A DNA stretch of 64,000 bases from Cellulomonas timonensis (GCF_900046455.1 NZ_FCOT01000012.1:916017-980016), one strand, 5' to 3'; shown: positions 16,519 to 23,860, counted from the first letter of the stretch. The notes: generated from the sequence alone by a model not told the origin. Numbers and translations: made by a program.

Positions 16519-17928
16519 TCAGTCGATCGCTGGCCCGCAGGCCTGTGCGGCGGTGGCGGTGAGGGAGTCGAGGCCGTGCACGGCCAGCAGCGGGCGGGTG
16601 TCATCAACCACCGTCCAGCAACCGTCGACCACCTCGTACCGGGCGCGGGGCCCGGCCGCGAGGTAAGCCGCCAGCCCGGCGATGAGCCGGTCCACCGCCT
16701 CCCCCGGCGTCCCGACGCCCACCGACGCACGGATGGCGCCCGATGACGCGCCGAGCCGCGAGAGCAGCGGGTGCGCGCAGAACCGCCCGTCCCGGACGCC
16801 GATGCCGTACTCCGCCGCCAGGTACGCCGCGACCAGGCCGGGGTCGTGCCCGGCGACGGTGAAGGTCACCACGCCGACGGGGTCGTGGGAGTCGGGCCAG
16901 ATGCGCACCACCTCCACGCCGTCGAGCGCTTCGAGGCCCTCGACGAGCCGGGCGCGCAGCACCTCCTCATGGGCCGCGAGCGCGCCGTCGGGCAGGGCGG
17001 CGAGCGCCTCGCACGCCTCGGCGAGGGCGACGGCGCCGATGACGTTCGGCGAGCCTGCCTCATGCCGGGCGGGCGCCGGCTGCCACAGCGTGCGATCTGC
17101 CCGGACGTCGCGCACCGCGCCTCCCCCTGCGAGGTACGGAGTGCCACCGTCGAGCCAGTCGCGCCGCCCGACGAGGACCCCGGCGCCGAACGGCGCGTAC
17201 GCCTTGTGGCCGGAGAACGCGACGTAGTCGACCCCGCTGTCCGCGAGGGAGAACCGGCGGTGCGGGATGAGCTGGGCGCCGTCCACGGCCACCCGGGCCC
17301 CGGCGGCGTGCGCGATCCGCACCACGTCCTCCAGCGGCAGCGCCTCACCGGTGACGTTCGACGCGCCGGTGACCGCCACCAGCGCGTACGGACGGGCCGC
17401 GAGCTCCGTGGCGAGCACGTCGAGCGTGCCGGCGACTGTCGCGGCGATGCCCACCACCGTCGCCTCACGCCCTGCGCCATGCGCCCACGGCAGCAGGTTG
17501 GCGTGGTGCTCCGAGTCGAGCACGAGCACCCGGCCGGGCGCGCCGTCGGCGGCTGCGGGGACGACCCCCGCGAGCAGGTTGAGCGAGTCGGTGGTGTTGC
17601 GCGTGATGATCGTGACGTCGTCCTCGCGGGCCCCGACGAACCGGCCCACGGCCTGCCGTGACGCCTCGTACAGGGCCGTCGACACCTGGGAGAGGTACCC
17701 GGCGCCGCGGTGCACGGAGGCGTACAGCGGCAGCACCTCGGTGACGCGCGCCGCGACGGTCTCCAGTGCGGGGGCGCTCGCGGCGTAGTCCAGGTTGGCG
17801 TAGGTGCGCGAGGTGCCGTCCACGAGCGGGACCTGGGTCGAGGCTCCGACGACGGGGAGCAGCGGGAGGCGCTCCGACGCGGCGGCCTCGTCGACACACG
17901 AGGCGGACTCGGTGGTCAGGGACTTCAT
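16519..17928 (-). CDS. Class V aminotransferase, SufS/NifS-like cysteine desulfurase homologue under SAM-IV control
   Basis: 469-aa PLP enzyme of the cysteine desulfurase group. The PLP lysine lies in FSGHKAYAPFG (Lys242), preceded by VDGAQLIPHR. A cysteine in RDGRFCAHP (Cys384) sits where the sulfur-accepting Cys of group II desulfurases is found. There is an N-terminal extension of about 40 residues. No suf or isc genes are adjacent, so this is unlikely to be the housekeeping Fe-S desulfurase. It could mobilise sulfur from a Cys-derived or other thiol. ATG 17928 is preceded by GGAGGAG. A SAM-IV riboswitch lies in the leader, so expression should fall when SAM is abundant. Confidence 0.88.
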   Translation of the reverse strand: MKSLTTESASCVDEAAASERLPLLPVVGASTQVPLVDGTSRTYANLDYAASAPALETVAARVTEVLPLYASVHRGAGYLSQVSTALYEASRQAVGRFVGAREDDVTIITRNTTDSLNLLAGVVPAAADGAPGRVLVLDSEHHANLLPWAHGAGREATVVGIAATVAGTLDVLATELAARPYALVAVTGASNVTGEALPLEDVVRIAHAAGARVAVDGAQLIPHRRFSLADSGVDYVAFSGHKAYAPFGAGVLVGRRDWLDGGTPYLAGGGAVRDVRADRTLWQPAPARHEAGSPNVIGAVALAEACEALAALPDGALAAHEEVLRARLVEGLEALDGVEVVRIWPDSHDPVGVVTFTVAGHDPGLVAAYLAAEYGIGVRDGRFCAHPLLSRLGASSGAIRASVGVGTPGEAVDRLIAGLAAYLAAGPRARYEVVDGCWTVVDDTRPLLAVHGLDSLTATAAQACGPAID

Positions 17929-17970
17929 GGCACTCCTCCAACAGCTGTGGGGGGAGCAATCGAGCCAGCC

Positions 17971-18083
17971 CCCGCGCTTGCCGTGCGCGGACGTGCGCAC
18001 GACCTGGTCGTCACCCGGGGCACCCCACCGCGGAGGAGGGTTGCCGGCCAGCAAGCCGGGGCTGTGCGCTGGCACTCATGACC
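17971..18083 (-). promoter_or_regulatory. SAM-IV riboswitch
   Basis: On the minus strand, RNA from 18083 to 17971 matches the SAM-IV class closely. The conserved GGUCAUGAGUGCC opening is followed by a CCCCGGCUUGCUGGCCGG stem, GGCAACCCUCC, the GGGGUGCCCCGGGUGACGACC closing strand (ending at 18006), a GUGCGC/GCGCAC hairpin, and GGCAAGCGCGGG. The SufS-like gene starts 42 nt downstream. A TTATCT sequence (18094-18099, read on minus) could be the -10 element. SAM binding is expected to lower expression. I recognised this from the published SAM-IV consensus without a covariance search. Confidence 0.9.
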
Positions 18084-18205
18084 TTGAGTTCAAAGATAAG
18101 CACGGTGGGGCTGACGGCGGCCATCAGGAAGCCGCCACGTCTCGCATGGTGAGCCTGATGTCCGGTGCGTGGAATCTTCCGCCGGTGCGGCGTACTCTCG
18201 CAGGA

Positions 18206-18303
18206 CCATCCAGAGCGGCCGAGAGATCTGGCTCGATGACGCCGCAGCAACCCGCGCGCACCTCCCCGGTGCCGGTCGAGGGTGCTACCGCCAGGACCGA
18301 TGG
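18206..18303 (+). promoter_or_regulatory. SAM-I (S-box) riboswitch upstream of DUF1737-rhodanese-metZ
   Basis: The plus-strand leader has the SAM-I core. P1 is CCATC (18206-18210) paired with GATGG (18299-18303). It contains CAGAGCGGCCGAGAGATCTGG, the kink-turn/P2 segment GAUGACGCCGCAGCAACC, and the P4 segment GGTGCTACCGCCAGG. The SD GGAGG (18302-18306) shares two bases with the 3' strand of P1, and the ATG follows at 18311. Formation of P1 on SAM binding would therefore hide the ribosome binding site. TACTCT at 18193-18198 is a candidate -10. Confidence 0.9.
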
Positions 18304-18310
18304 AGGCGAC

Positions 18311-18547
18311 ATGACGACACCTGTTCCCGCCCCGAGCGCGCCCGAGGACGGCGCGCCCGAGCGGCTCCGCTACCGGCTGCTGAGCGGCCCCGACGACCGC
18401 ACATTCTGCGAGCGGGTCAGCGCGGCGCTGGCCGAGGGGTACGTGCTGCACGGCTCCCCCGCCGCCACCTTCGACGGCGAGCGCGTCATCGTCGCGCAGG
18501 CCGTCGTGCTCCCGCAGCCGCAGCAGCCCGAGACGAGGCTCGTGTGA
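18311..18547 (+). CDS. DUF1737-domain small protein
   Basis: 78-aa protein ending in the DUF1737 motif (RYRLLSGPDDRTFCERVSAALAEGYVLHGSPAATFDGERVIVAQAVV). This short domain is of unknown function and often occurs in proteobacteria and actinobacteria. ATG 18311 follows the SAM-I riboswitch by 7 nt, and its stop overlaps the rhodanese GTG (GTGA). As first gene of a SAM-repressed met operon it may have a role in sulfur handling, but that is inference from position only. Confidence 0.82.
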   Translation: MTTPVPAPSAPEDGAPERLRYRLLSGPDDRTFCERVSAALAEGYVLHGSPAATFDGERVIVAQAVVLPQPQQPETRLV

Positions 18548-18972
18548 GCGCCGACCAGTACGCCGGGGACCTGACCCCCCGCGAGGCCTGGGACCTGCTG
18601 GCCGCCGACGAGCACGCGGTGCTGGTCGACGTCCGCACCGACGCCGAATGGCGCTTCGTGGGCGTGCCCGACGTGAGCACGCTCGGCCAGGGCGTCGCGT
18701 TCATCGAGTGGTCCCGCTACCCGTCCGGGCAGATCAACGCGGACTTCGTCGCCGATCTGGCCCGCACGGGGCTCCAGCCCGGCGACGGCCGCCCCGTGGT
18801 GTTCCTCTGCCGCTCGGGCGCGCGCTCGCGCAACGCCGCAGCCGCCGCGACCGAGGCCGGGTTCGGCCCGGCGTTCAACATCACCGAGGGCTTCGAGGGC
18901 GGCGTCGACGAGCACGGGCACCGTGGCTTCGAGGGCTGGCGCGCCGCCGGCCTGCCGTGGCGGCAGCCGTGA
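18544..18972 (+). CDS. Rhodanese-like sulfurtransferase
   Basis: 142-aa single-domain rhodanese. The catalytic cysteine is in VVFLCRSGARSRN (Cys89), and the N-terminal strand HAVLVDVRTDAEW is typical. It probably carries a persulfide and passes sulfane sulfur to an acceptor. It starts at GTG 18544, overlapping the DUF1737 stop, and its own TGA overlaps the metZ GTG. Rhodanese fused or adjacent to O-succinylhomoserine sulfhydrylase is a recurrent actinobacterial arrangement, consistent with direct sulfide or persulfide supply to homocysteine synthesis. Confidence 0.9.
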   Translation: MSADQYAGDLTPREAWDLLAADEHAVLVDVRTDAEWRFVGVPDVSTLGQGVAFIEWSRYPSGQINADFVADLARTGLQPGDGRPVVFLCRSGARSRNAAAAATEAGFGPAFNITEGFEGGVDEHGHRGFEGWRAAGLPWRQP

Positions 18973-20231
18973 GCGCCGCCGACGGCCGCGTCCCTGGGCC
19001 CGCCGACTGGGACGACCGCTCCGTCGCCCGTGACACCCTGCGGCCCGACACCCTCGCCGTGCGCGGCGGGCTCGTGCGCTCCCAGTTCAACGAGACGTCT
19101 GAGGCGCTGTACCTCACGCAGGGCTACGTCTACGAGCGCGCCGCCGACGCCGAGGCGGCCTTCGCCGGGGAGTCCGACCGGTTCCTGTACTCCCGATACG
19201 GCAACCCCACCGTCTCCACGTTCGAGGAGCGCCTGCGCCTGATCGACGGCGCCGAGGCGGCGTACGCCACCGCGTCAGGGATGTCCGCCGTGTTCACGTC
19301 GCTGGCCGCGCTCGTCAGCTCGGGCTCGCGGATCGTCGCCGCACGCGCCCTGTTCGGCAACACCGTGACGATCTTCGACGACCTGTTCGCGCGCTGGGGC
19401 GTGCGCACCGACTACGTGGACGGCCACGTGCTGTCCCAGTGGGAGGACGCGCTGTCCACCCCCGCCGACGTGGTGTTCTTCGAGACGCCGTCCAACCCCA
19501 TGCAGGACCTCGTCGACATCGCCGCCGTCTCGCGGCTGGCACACGCCGCCGGGGCGACGGTCGTGGTGGACAACGTGTTCGCCACCCCGGTGTTCTCGCG
19601 GCCCCTCGACCTGGGCGCCGACGTGGTCGTGTACTCCGCGACCAAGCACATCGACGGGCAGGGCCGCGTGCTCGGCGGCGCGATCCTCGGCTCCGAGGAG
19701 TACATCCACGGCCCCGTGCAGACGCTCATCCGCAACACCGGGCCGTCACTCAGCCCGTTCAACGCGTGGGTGCTGCTCAAGGGCCTGGAGACGATGTCGC
19801 TGCGGGTGCGCCACCAGGCCGCCTCAGCCCTCCAACTCGCGACCTGGCTCGAGCAACAGCCCGGCATCGCGCAGGTGCGCTACCCGTTCCTGCCGTCCCA
19901 CCCACAGCACGAGCTCGCGCTCCAGCAGCAGACGGGCGGCGGCACTGTCGTCACCCTGGACCTCGCCGTCCCGGAGGGCGCCACACCCGACGTCGCCAAG
20001 AAGCTCACCTTCGGGGTGCTCGACGCGCTGCGGATCGTGGACATCTCCAACAACCTCGGCGACGCGAAGTCCCTGGTCACACACCCCGCGACGACCACGC
20101 ACCGCAAGCTCGGCCCCGCCGGCCGCGCCAAGGTCGGCATCGCGGAGTCCACGGTGCGGCTGTCCGTCGGGCTCGAGGACCCGCTGGACCTCATCGACGA
20201 CCTGTCGCAGGCCCTCAGCCAGCTCTGCTGA
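18969..20231 (+). CDS. metZ: O-succinylhomoserine sulfhydrylase
   Basis: PLP enzyme of the Cys/Met metabolism family making homocysteine from O-succinyl- (or O-acetyl-)homoserine and sulfide. The 420-aa product has SRYGNPT (about 75-81), FETPSNPMQD, DNVFATPV and the PLP lysine in YSATKHIDGQGR (Lys226). GQGR after the lysine is characteristic of the MetZ subgroup. Coupled by a GTGA overlap to the rhodanese, in a SAM-I-regulated operon. Its end overlaps by 17 nt the convergent half-size luciferase-like gene. Confidence 0.9.
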   Translation: MSAADGRVPGPADWDDRSVARDTLRPDTLAVRGGLVRSQFNETSEALYLTQGYVYERAADAEAAFAGESDRFLYSRYGNPTVSTFEERLRLIDGAEAAYATASGMSAVFTSLAALVSSGSRIVAARALFGNTVTIFDDLFARWGVRTDYVDGHVLSQWEDALSTPADVVFFETPSNPMQDLVDIAAVSRLAHAAGATVVVDNVFATPVFSRPLDLGADVVVYSATKHIDGQGRVLGGAILGSEEYIHGPVQTLIRNTGPSLSPFNAWVLLKGLETMSLRVRHQAASALQLATWLEQQPGIAQVRYPFLPSHPQHELALQQQTGGGTVVTLDLAVPEGATPDVAKKLTFGVLDALRIVDISNNLGDAKSLVTHPATTTHRKLGPAGRAKVGIAESTVRLSVGLEDPLDLIDDLSQALSQLC

Positions 20232-20805
20232 CGGCCGCCAGCAGATCGGCGGAACCCGCCAGCGGGATGACGTAGGCGCCGTCCGCGCCGACCTCCTGCG
20301 CCAAGCGGGCCGCGACCACGGGAGCCTGATCGGCCGTCGCCACCACACGGGTGGCGGCGACCGGCCAGGCCACGCCCGCCATCGCGTCGAGGCAGGCGAG
20401 CTGCTGGGACTTGCGCTGGGCGGCGGCCTCGTCGGCGACGACCACGACCTCCACGTCCAGCAGCACCGTCACGTCGGCGCGGCGGCGGCCCACCGCCGCG
20501 ACCTCCTCCTCGACCTCCGCGACCAGCGCGGTCATCGCGGTCCGGTCGGGGGCATCGACGGAGAAGCCCACGCGCACCACATCGGCCCGCGCGGCGGCGA
20601 GCAGGAGCGTCGCGTCGGAGCCGGTGTCGCCGCGGAAGACGACCGGCGGCCGGCCATCGGGGCCCGCGGGCAACGCGCCGACCACCGCGAACGGGGACTG
20701 GCCCAGGCTGGTGAGCGACGTAGGGGCGGGCGCCGCGACGCCGGACGCGACACGGGAGGTCGCGGCCGAGTCGTGCAGGGGGCGGGAGAGCGTGAGCGTC
20801 GTCAC
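20215..20805 (-). CDS. Half-size luciferase-like (LLM) protein lacking the N-terminal half
   Basis: 196-aa protein that aligns by eye only with the C-terminal part of the 393-aa LLM monooxygenase at 26659-27840. Compare PVVFRGDTGSDATLLLAAARADVVRVG here with PLVVVRGDVPYALGVAVAGADVIRI there, followed by VTVLLDVEVVVVADEAAAQRK versus VKVLLDVETLLGRDEAAARER. The N-terminal half of the TIM barrel, with most flavin contacts, is missing. Starts at GTG 20805 with TGAGGA upstream. It may be a degenerate paralogue or a non-catalytic partner. Convergent with metZ. Confidence 0.65.
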   Translation of the reverse strand: MTTLTLSRPLHDSAATSRVASGVAAPAPTSLTSLGQSPFAVVGALPAGPDGRPPVVFRGDTGSDATLLLAAARADVVRVGFSVDAPDRTAMTALVAEVEEEVAAVGRRRADVTVLLDVEVVVVADEAAAQRKSQQLACLDAMAGVAWPVAATRVVATADQAPVVAARLAQEVGADGAYVIPLAGSADLLAAVSRAG

Positions 20806-20989
20806 GAGCTGATCCTCAAGGGGGCGTCATGCGGGTGCGCTGCCGGGGCCGGGGCCGCTCAGGCGCGCGAGGTCGTCAGCTCAGCGACAACACTTCCGCA
20901 GGGACACGCGGCGATCCTACCCACAACCCGACAGATGTCACGCCGCCATCCGCCAGGCGCCTCCGTGGACCGGGGCGCCCGGAACATGA

Positions 20990-21008
20990 CGTAGATTGAT
21001 CTCACCGA
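20990..21008 (+). promoter_or_regulatory. Likely promoter of the initiator tRNA gene
   Basis: TAGATT at 20992-20997 is a good -10 element placed 12 nt before the tRNA 5' end. A convincing -35 at the right spacing is not evident. The rest of the 203-bp gap between the half-LLM gene and the tRNA (20806-21008) holds no supported ORF. Confidence 0.4.
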
Positions 21009-21082
21009 CGCGGGGTGGAGCAGCTCGGTAGCTCGCTGGGCTCATAACCCAGAGGTCGCAGGTTCAAATCCTGCCCCCGCTA
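21009..21082 (+). tRNA. Initiator tRNA-Met (CAT)
   Basis: A complete cloverleaf of 74 nt without an encoded CCA. The acceptor stem begins CGCGGGG and ends in CCCCGCT-A, giving an unpaired C1:U72, the hallmark of an initiator. The anticodon loop CTCATAA (anticodon CAT) is closed by three consecutive G-C pairs (GGG/CCC), which mark the P-site initiator tRNA. The T loop is GGTTCAAATCC. Confidence 0.97.
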
Positions 21083-21092
21083 CTCAGAAGTC

Positions 21093-21121
21093 GAAGGCCC
21101 CAGGGAATCCCTGGGGCCTTC
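21093..21121 (+). terminator. tRNA terminator hairpin
   Basis: Perfect 13-bp stem (21093-21105 with 21109-21121) with a 3-nt AAT loop, starting 11 nt after the tRNA. No U-tract follows, but position and strength make it the likely terminator, also serving the convergent gene at 21143. Confidence 0.75.
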
Positions 21122-21142
21122 GGCGTTCCCACACGATGTGCG

Positions 21143-21574
21143 TCAGCGGGACAGGCCGAGGGTCGCGATGAGGTCCTCGTGCAGTTCGAACCAGACGCGA
21201 TGCGCGGAGTCGCGGTCCGTCCCCGTGATCCAGCGCGGATCGTGCACGGCGTGCGCGAGGGCGCCGGTGAATCTGCCTAAGTACCCGGCGAACCGCTCGA
21301 CGTCGCCGGCCAGGCGATGCTCGAGGGGTTCCCAGGCGTCGGCGGCCCGACGCAGTTCCGCGACCGTATCCTCAAGTGACGTCTGCTTGCCGCCGATGCC
21401 GAGCTCCGCGAGCTGCCAGTCAGAGCAGGCCCGTGCGACGACGTCGTTGAGGGGCAGGAAGTCGCGGTAGCAGGCCTCGACGGCAGGGCGGGCGGCGATG
21501 CGGGGCACGTCGGCGTAGCCGAGGGTGCGGACGGTGTGGAGGACCCGGAGGAGCGAATCCGGGCGGTCAGTCAC
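21143..21574 (-). CDS. 143-aa protein of unknown function, last gene of the PEP-synthase-like unit
   Basis: I do not recognise a family. The protein is soluble, acidic and probably helical, with no signal peptide. Notable segments are DFLPLNDVVARACSDWQLAELGIGGKQTSLEDTVAELRRAADAWEPLEHRL and a C-terminal WFELHEDLIATLGLSR. Starts at GTG 21574, overlapping the end of the PEP-utilising enzyme gene by 8 nt, so the two are almost certainly co-translated. It could be a substrate-binding partner or the acceptor of the enzyme. That is inference from coupling only. Confidence 0.7.
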   Translation of the reverse strand: MTDRPDSLLRVLHTVRTLGYADVPRIAARPAVEACYRDFLPLNDVVARACSDWQLAELGIGGKQTSLEDTVAELRRAADAWEPLEHRLAGDVERFAGYLGRFTGALAHAVHDPRWITGTDRDSAHRVWFELHEDLIATLGLSR

Positions 21575-22649
21575 GGGTCGGCCTCTCAGAGGACGGGGCG
21601 ACGGTTCCGCGGTTCCCGTCGACGAGGACCGTGGCGTGTCCAGCCAGCAGGGTGGTGGCGTCGTCGGCCGACACCACGGCCGGGACGCCGAACTCTCGGG
21701 CCACGATGGCGGCGTGGGAGAGCAGCCCGCCGGTCTCCGTGACGACGGCTGCGGCGCGTGCCAGGACGGGAGTCCAGGCGGGTGAGGTCGCGCGGCAGAC
21801 CAGCACGTCGCCCTCGCGGAACTCGGCGAAGTCGTCGAGTCCGCGCACGACCGACACCCGGCCTGTCGCCCGACCTGGGCTGGCGGCGGTCCCGAAGAGA
21901 ATCGGGTCAGCGGCCGGCCGATCGTCATCCGCGCGGGAGCCGCGCTTGGAGGTGATCGGACGCGACTGGAGCACCCAGACCCGCGCTCCCTCGACAGCCC
22001 ACTCGATGCCTTGGGGCGCGCTGAGGCTGGCCTCAATCTGTCGTCCGAGCCTGACCAGCTCTGCCACCTGTTGCTCCGTGAGCAGCGCGCCTGAGCGGGG
22101 CGCCTCGACGATGCCGTGCTCCCCGACGATCCAGCGCTCGGGCGCCACCTCGCCGCTCACGAGCCGATCGCCGAGGCCGTCCACCGCCTCGATCACCACC
22201 TGGTCGGCGCCGGTCACCGGGTGGCGTGTGAACAGCACACCCGCCACGTCGGGCTGGACCATCTGCTGGACCAGCACCGGCGCTATCTCGGTGACCGACT
22301 GCCCGAGCCGCGATGCGTACGACCTGGCCGCGGCGCTGGCCCCGGAGGCGGCAGACCGCAGGATCGCATCGGCGACGCCCGCCACCGGGACGTTGAGCGT
22401 CGTGTGGAGCTGGCCGGCGAACGAGGCCGAGATGCCGTCCTCGCCGAGACCGGACGAGCGGACGGCGTACGGGCCCGGCCTCAGCCCCGCTAGCGCCTGC
22501 CCCAGACCTCGTGGCCAGCGGCAGTCCCCGGGGTTCGCGATCACGAATCCCCGAGGGACCGCGAAGCCCTCTCGCATGAGCCGCCCGAGGGTGGCGGCCT
22601 TGCGGCCGCACCGCTCGTCGGCCTCCGCCAGGGAGACGATGCCGTTCAC
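21567..22649 (-). CDS. Minimal PEP-synthase/dikinase-like protein (ATP-grasp plus swivelling His domain)
   Basis: 360-aa protein with two domains of the PEP synthase/pyruvate phosphate dikinase family. The ATP-grasp nucleotide-binding domain covers about 1-235 (KAATLGRLMREGFAVPRGFVI, YAVRSSGLGEDGISASFAGQ, VLVQQMVQPDVAGVLFTRHPVTG, IEWAVEGARVWVLQSRPIT). The phospho-histidine swivelling domain covers about 250-360 (TETGGLLSHAAIVAREFGVPAVV, His312 the expected phosphocarrier). The PEP/pyruvate TIM barrel is absent, and so is the roughly 430-aa substrate domain of rifampin phosphotransferase, which otherwise shares this order. GTG 22649 overlaps the stop of the upstream HTH gene. Acceptor unknown. 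Confidence 0.82.
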   Translation of the reverse strand: MNGIVSLAEADERCGRKAATLGRLMREGFAVPRGFVIANPGDCRWPRGLGQALAGLRPGPYAVRSSGLGEDGISASFAGQLHTTLNVPVAGVADAILRSAASGASAAARSYASRLGQSVTEIAPVLVQQMVQPDVAGVLFTRHPVTGADQVVIEAVDGLGDRLVSGEVAPERWIVGEHGIVEAPRSGALLTEQQVAELVRLGRQIEASLSAPQGIEWAVEGARVWVLQSRPITSKRGSRADDDRPAADPILFGTAASPGRATGRVSVVRGLDDFAEFREGDVLVCRATSPAWTPVLARAAAVVTETGGLLSHAAIVAREFGVPAVVSADDATTLLAGHATVLVDGNRGTVAPSSERPTRD

Positions 22650-23026
22650 GTGGCTCGGCCACCGACGACGCGGTCGGTGATGCGGCCGAACCGTTGCTGA
22701 GCGGCCTGCGGCGACCGGAGGCCGAGCGCTTCGGAGAGCTCGGGCCAGGTCATGCCACGGGCTCGGGCGGCGAACAGCAGGCCAGCCTCGATCTGATCCA
22801 GTTCCGCCCGCGCTGACTCGAGCAGGCGCAGGCCCGCCGACAGCACTTCGGCCTCCACCTCCGGGCTCCGGGCCAGCCACGCGGCGTGCCTGACGAGCTC
22901 GAGGTCGGCGAGCGGTTGTCCCGGGTGCTGCCACGGGCGCGGCGGCAGGTCCTTGGCCCCGGACGCGTGGAGGACGGCGCGGCTCTGCTCGGCCGATGCG
23001 GCCTGGGTGTGATCGTCGGTGGGCAC
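22646..23026 (-). CDS. HTH (sigma-70 region 4-like) small regulator
   Basis: 126-aa protein. The C-terminal half contains a helix-turn-helix (ARARGMTWPELSEALGLRSPQAAQQRFGRITDR, about residues 88-120) like those that read DNA in sigma region 4 or MerR-type folds. The N-terminal half is helical and acidic. ATG 23026 is the family-like start. It overlaps the PEP-synthase-like gene (22646-22649), forming a three-gene unit. A dense set of dyads upstream (23046-23080) is a likely self-operator. Confidence 0.72.
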   Translation of the reverse strand: MPTDDHTQAASAEQSRAVLHASGAKDLPPRPWQHPGQPLADLELVRHAAWLARSPEVEAEVLSAGLRLLESARAELDQIEAGLLFAARARGMTWPELSEALGLRSPQAAQQRFGRITDRVVGGRAT

Positions 23027-23045
23027 GCGCCAATCCTCAGATCAT

Positions 23046-23080
23046 CAACACACTGTTGTCAACATTTCGTTGATTCTCAA
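23046..23080 (-). promoter_or_regulatory. Repeated pentamer dyads upstream of the HTH/PEP-synthase-like unit
   Basis: Within 35 bp: CAACA (23046-23050), TGTTG (23054-23058), CAACA (23060-23064) and CGTTG (23068-23072), alternating in orientation. They form the palindrome TGTTGTCAACA (23054-23064). A second dyad, TTGATTCTCAA, occupies 23070-23080. The area is unusually AT-rich for this window and lies 20-54 bp before the HTH start, as expected for a promoter-operator. Confidence 0.55.
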
Positions 23081-23266
23081 TGGATCAGCCCGCCACAGCT
23101 GCAGGCCGCGGCCACGGCCGCGCTGAACGCAGAAGGTCAGGACGAACGCCAGCTCCCGAGTCGACGCAGCAGATCGGGGACACCCTCTATGCCATGCTCG
23201 CCTGTGAGTAATTGAGCGAGTGGGTGACCGTTGCCACTTCCCATAGATGGGATATATCTTTCGGTT

Positions 23267-23860
23267 ATGCGTAGTGACGGTCCAGCTCTGCTACCGGTGT
23301 TCAGGTCGCAGCACCAAGCGGAGCTGCTGATGTGGCTCTTGCTGCACCCTGAGCAGGAGTTCGGCGTGAGCGACCTCGCCACGCGCCTCGGAGTTCCGCT
23401 GTCCACCCTGCATCGCGAGGTGGTCCGCCTCGACAAGGCTGGCCTCCTCACCAGCCGCACGCTCGGCCGCAACCGGCTGCTCCGGGCAAACACTTCTCAC
23501 CCGGCCGCCCCGGCCCTGACTCAGCTGTTGGAGATCACATTCGGCCCCAAGGCCGTGATCGCGGAGGAGTTCGACATCCCTGGAGCCGAGCAGGTCATGA
23601 TCTTCGGGTCGTGGGCGGCGCGCTACGCCGGGCAGCAAGGCCCACCTCCGCATGACGTCGACGTGCTCGTCGTCGGCGACGTCGACCGGGCAGATCTCTA
23701 CGATGCGGCCGACAGCGCACACGCTCGACTTGGCATCGAGGTCAACCCGGTCGTCCGCTCCGCGAAGCAGTGGCTGGATCCTGCCGACGCGCTGGTCGCT
23801 CAGATCAGGGCATCGGCGTTCACCGTCGTACTCGCCCACACTGAACCGGCGAGCGCCTGA
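23267..23860 (+). CDS. Winged-HTH fused to MNT nucleotidyltransferase domain (antitoxin-like)
   Basis: 197-aa protein. Residues about 12-75 form a winged helix (FGVSDLATRLGVPLSTLHREVVRLDKAGLLTSRTLGRNRLLRAN). Residues about 100-195 are a minimal nucleotidyltransferase with FGSWAARY (Gly-Ser 114-115) and DVDVLVVG (Asp130, Asp132), separated by 14 residues rather than the usual 10. I took ATG 23267. The upstream TTG 23231 lies before a TATATC -10-like element (23253-23258), which suggests a leaderless mRNA beginning near the ATG. CCCATAGATGGG (23240-23251) is a possible self-operator. It overlaps the HEPN gene by one base (TGATG), the layout of HEPN/MNT toxin-antitoxin pairs. Confidence 0.83.
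   Translation: MRSDGPALLPVFRSQHQAELLMWLLLHPEQEFGVSDLATRLGVPLSTLHREVVRLDKAGLLTSRTLGRNRLLRANTSHPAAPALTQLLEITFGPKAVIAEEFDIPGAEQVMIFGSWAARYAGQQGPPPHDVDVLVVGDVDRADLYDAADSAHARLGIEVNPVVRSAKQWLDPADALVAQIRASAFTVVLAHTEPASA

Noticed and set aside
16519-17928. Housekeeping SufS of an Fe-S assembly operon
   Set aside because: No sufB, sufC, sufD or sufU nearby, and the gene is under a SAM-IV riboswitch, which points to sulfur amino acid metabolism.
21567-22649. Rifampin phosphotransferase
   Set aside because: It has the ATP-grasp and phospho-His domains, but the large rifamycin-binding domain between them is missing.
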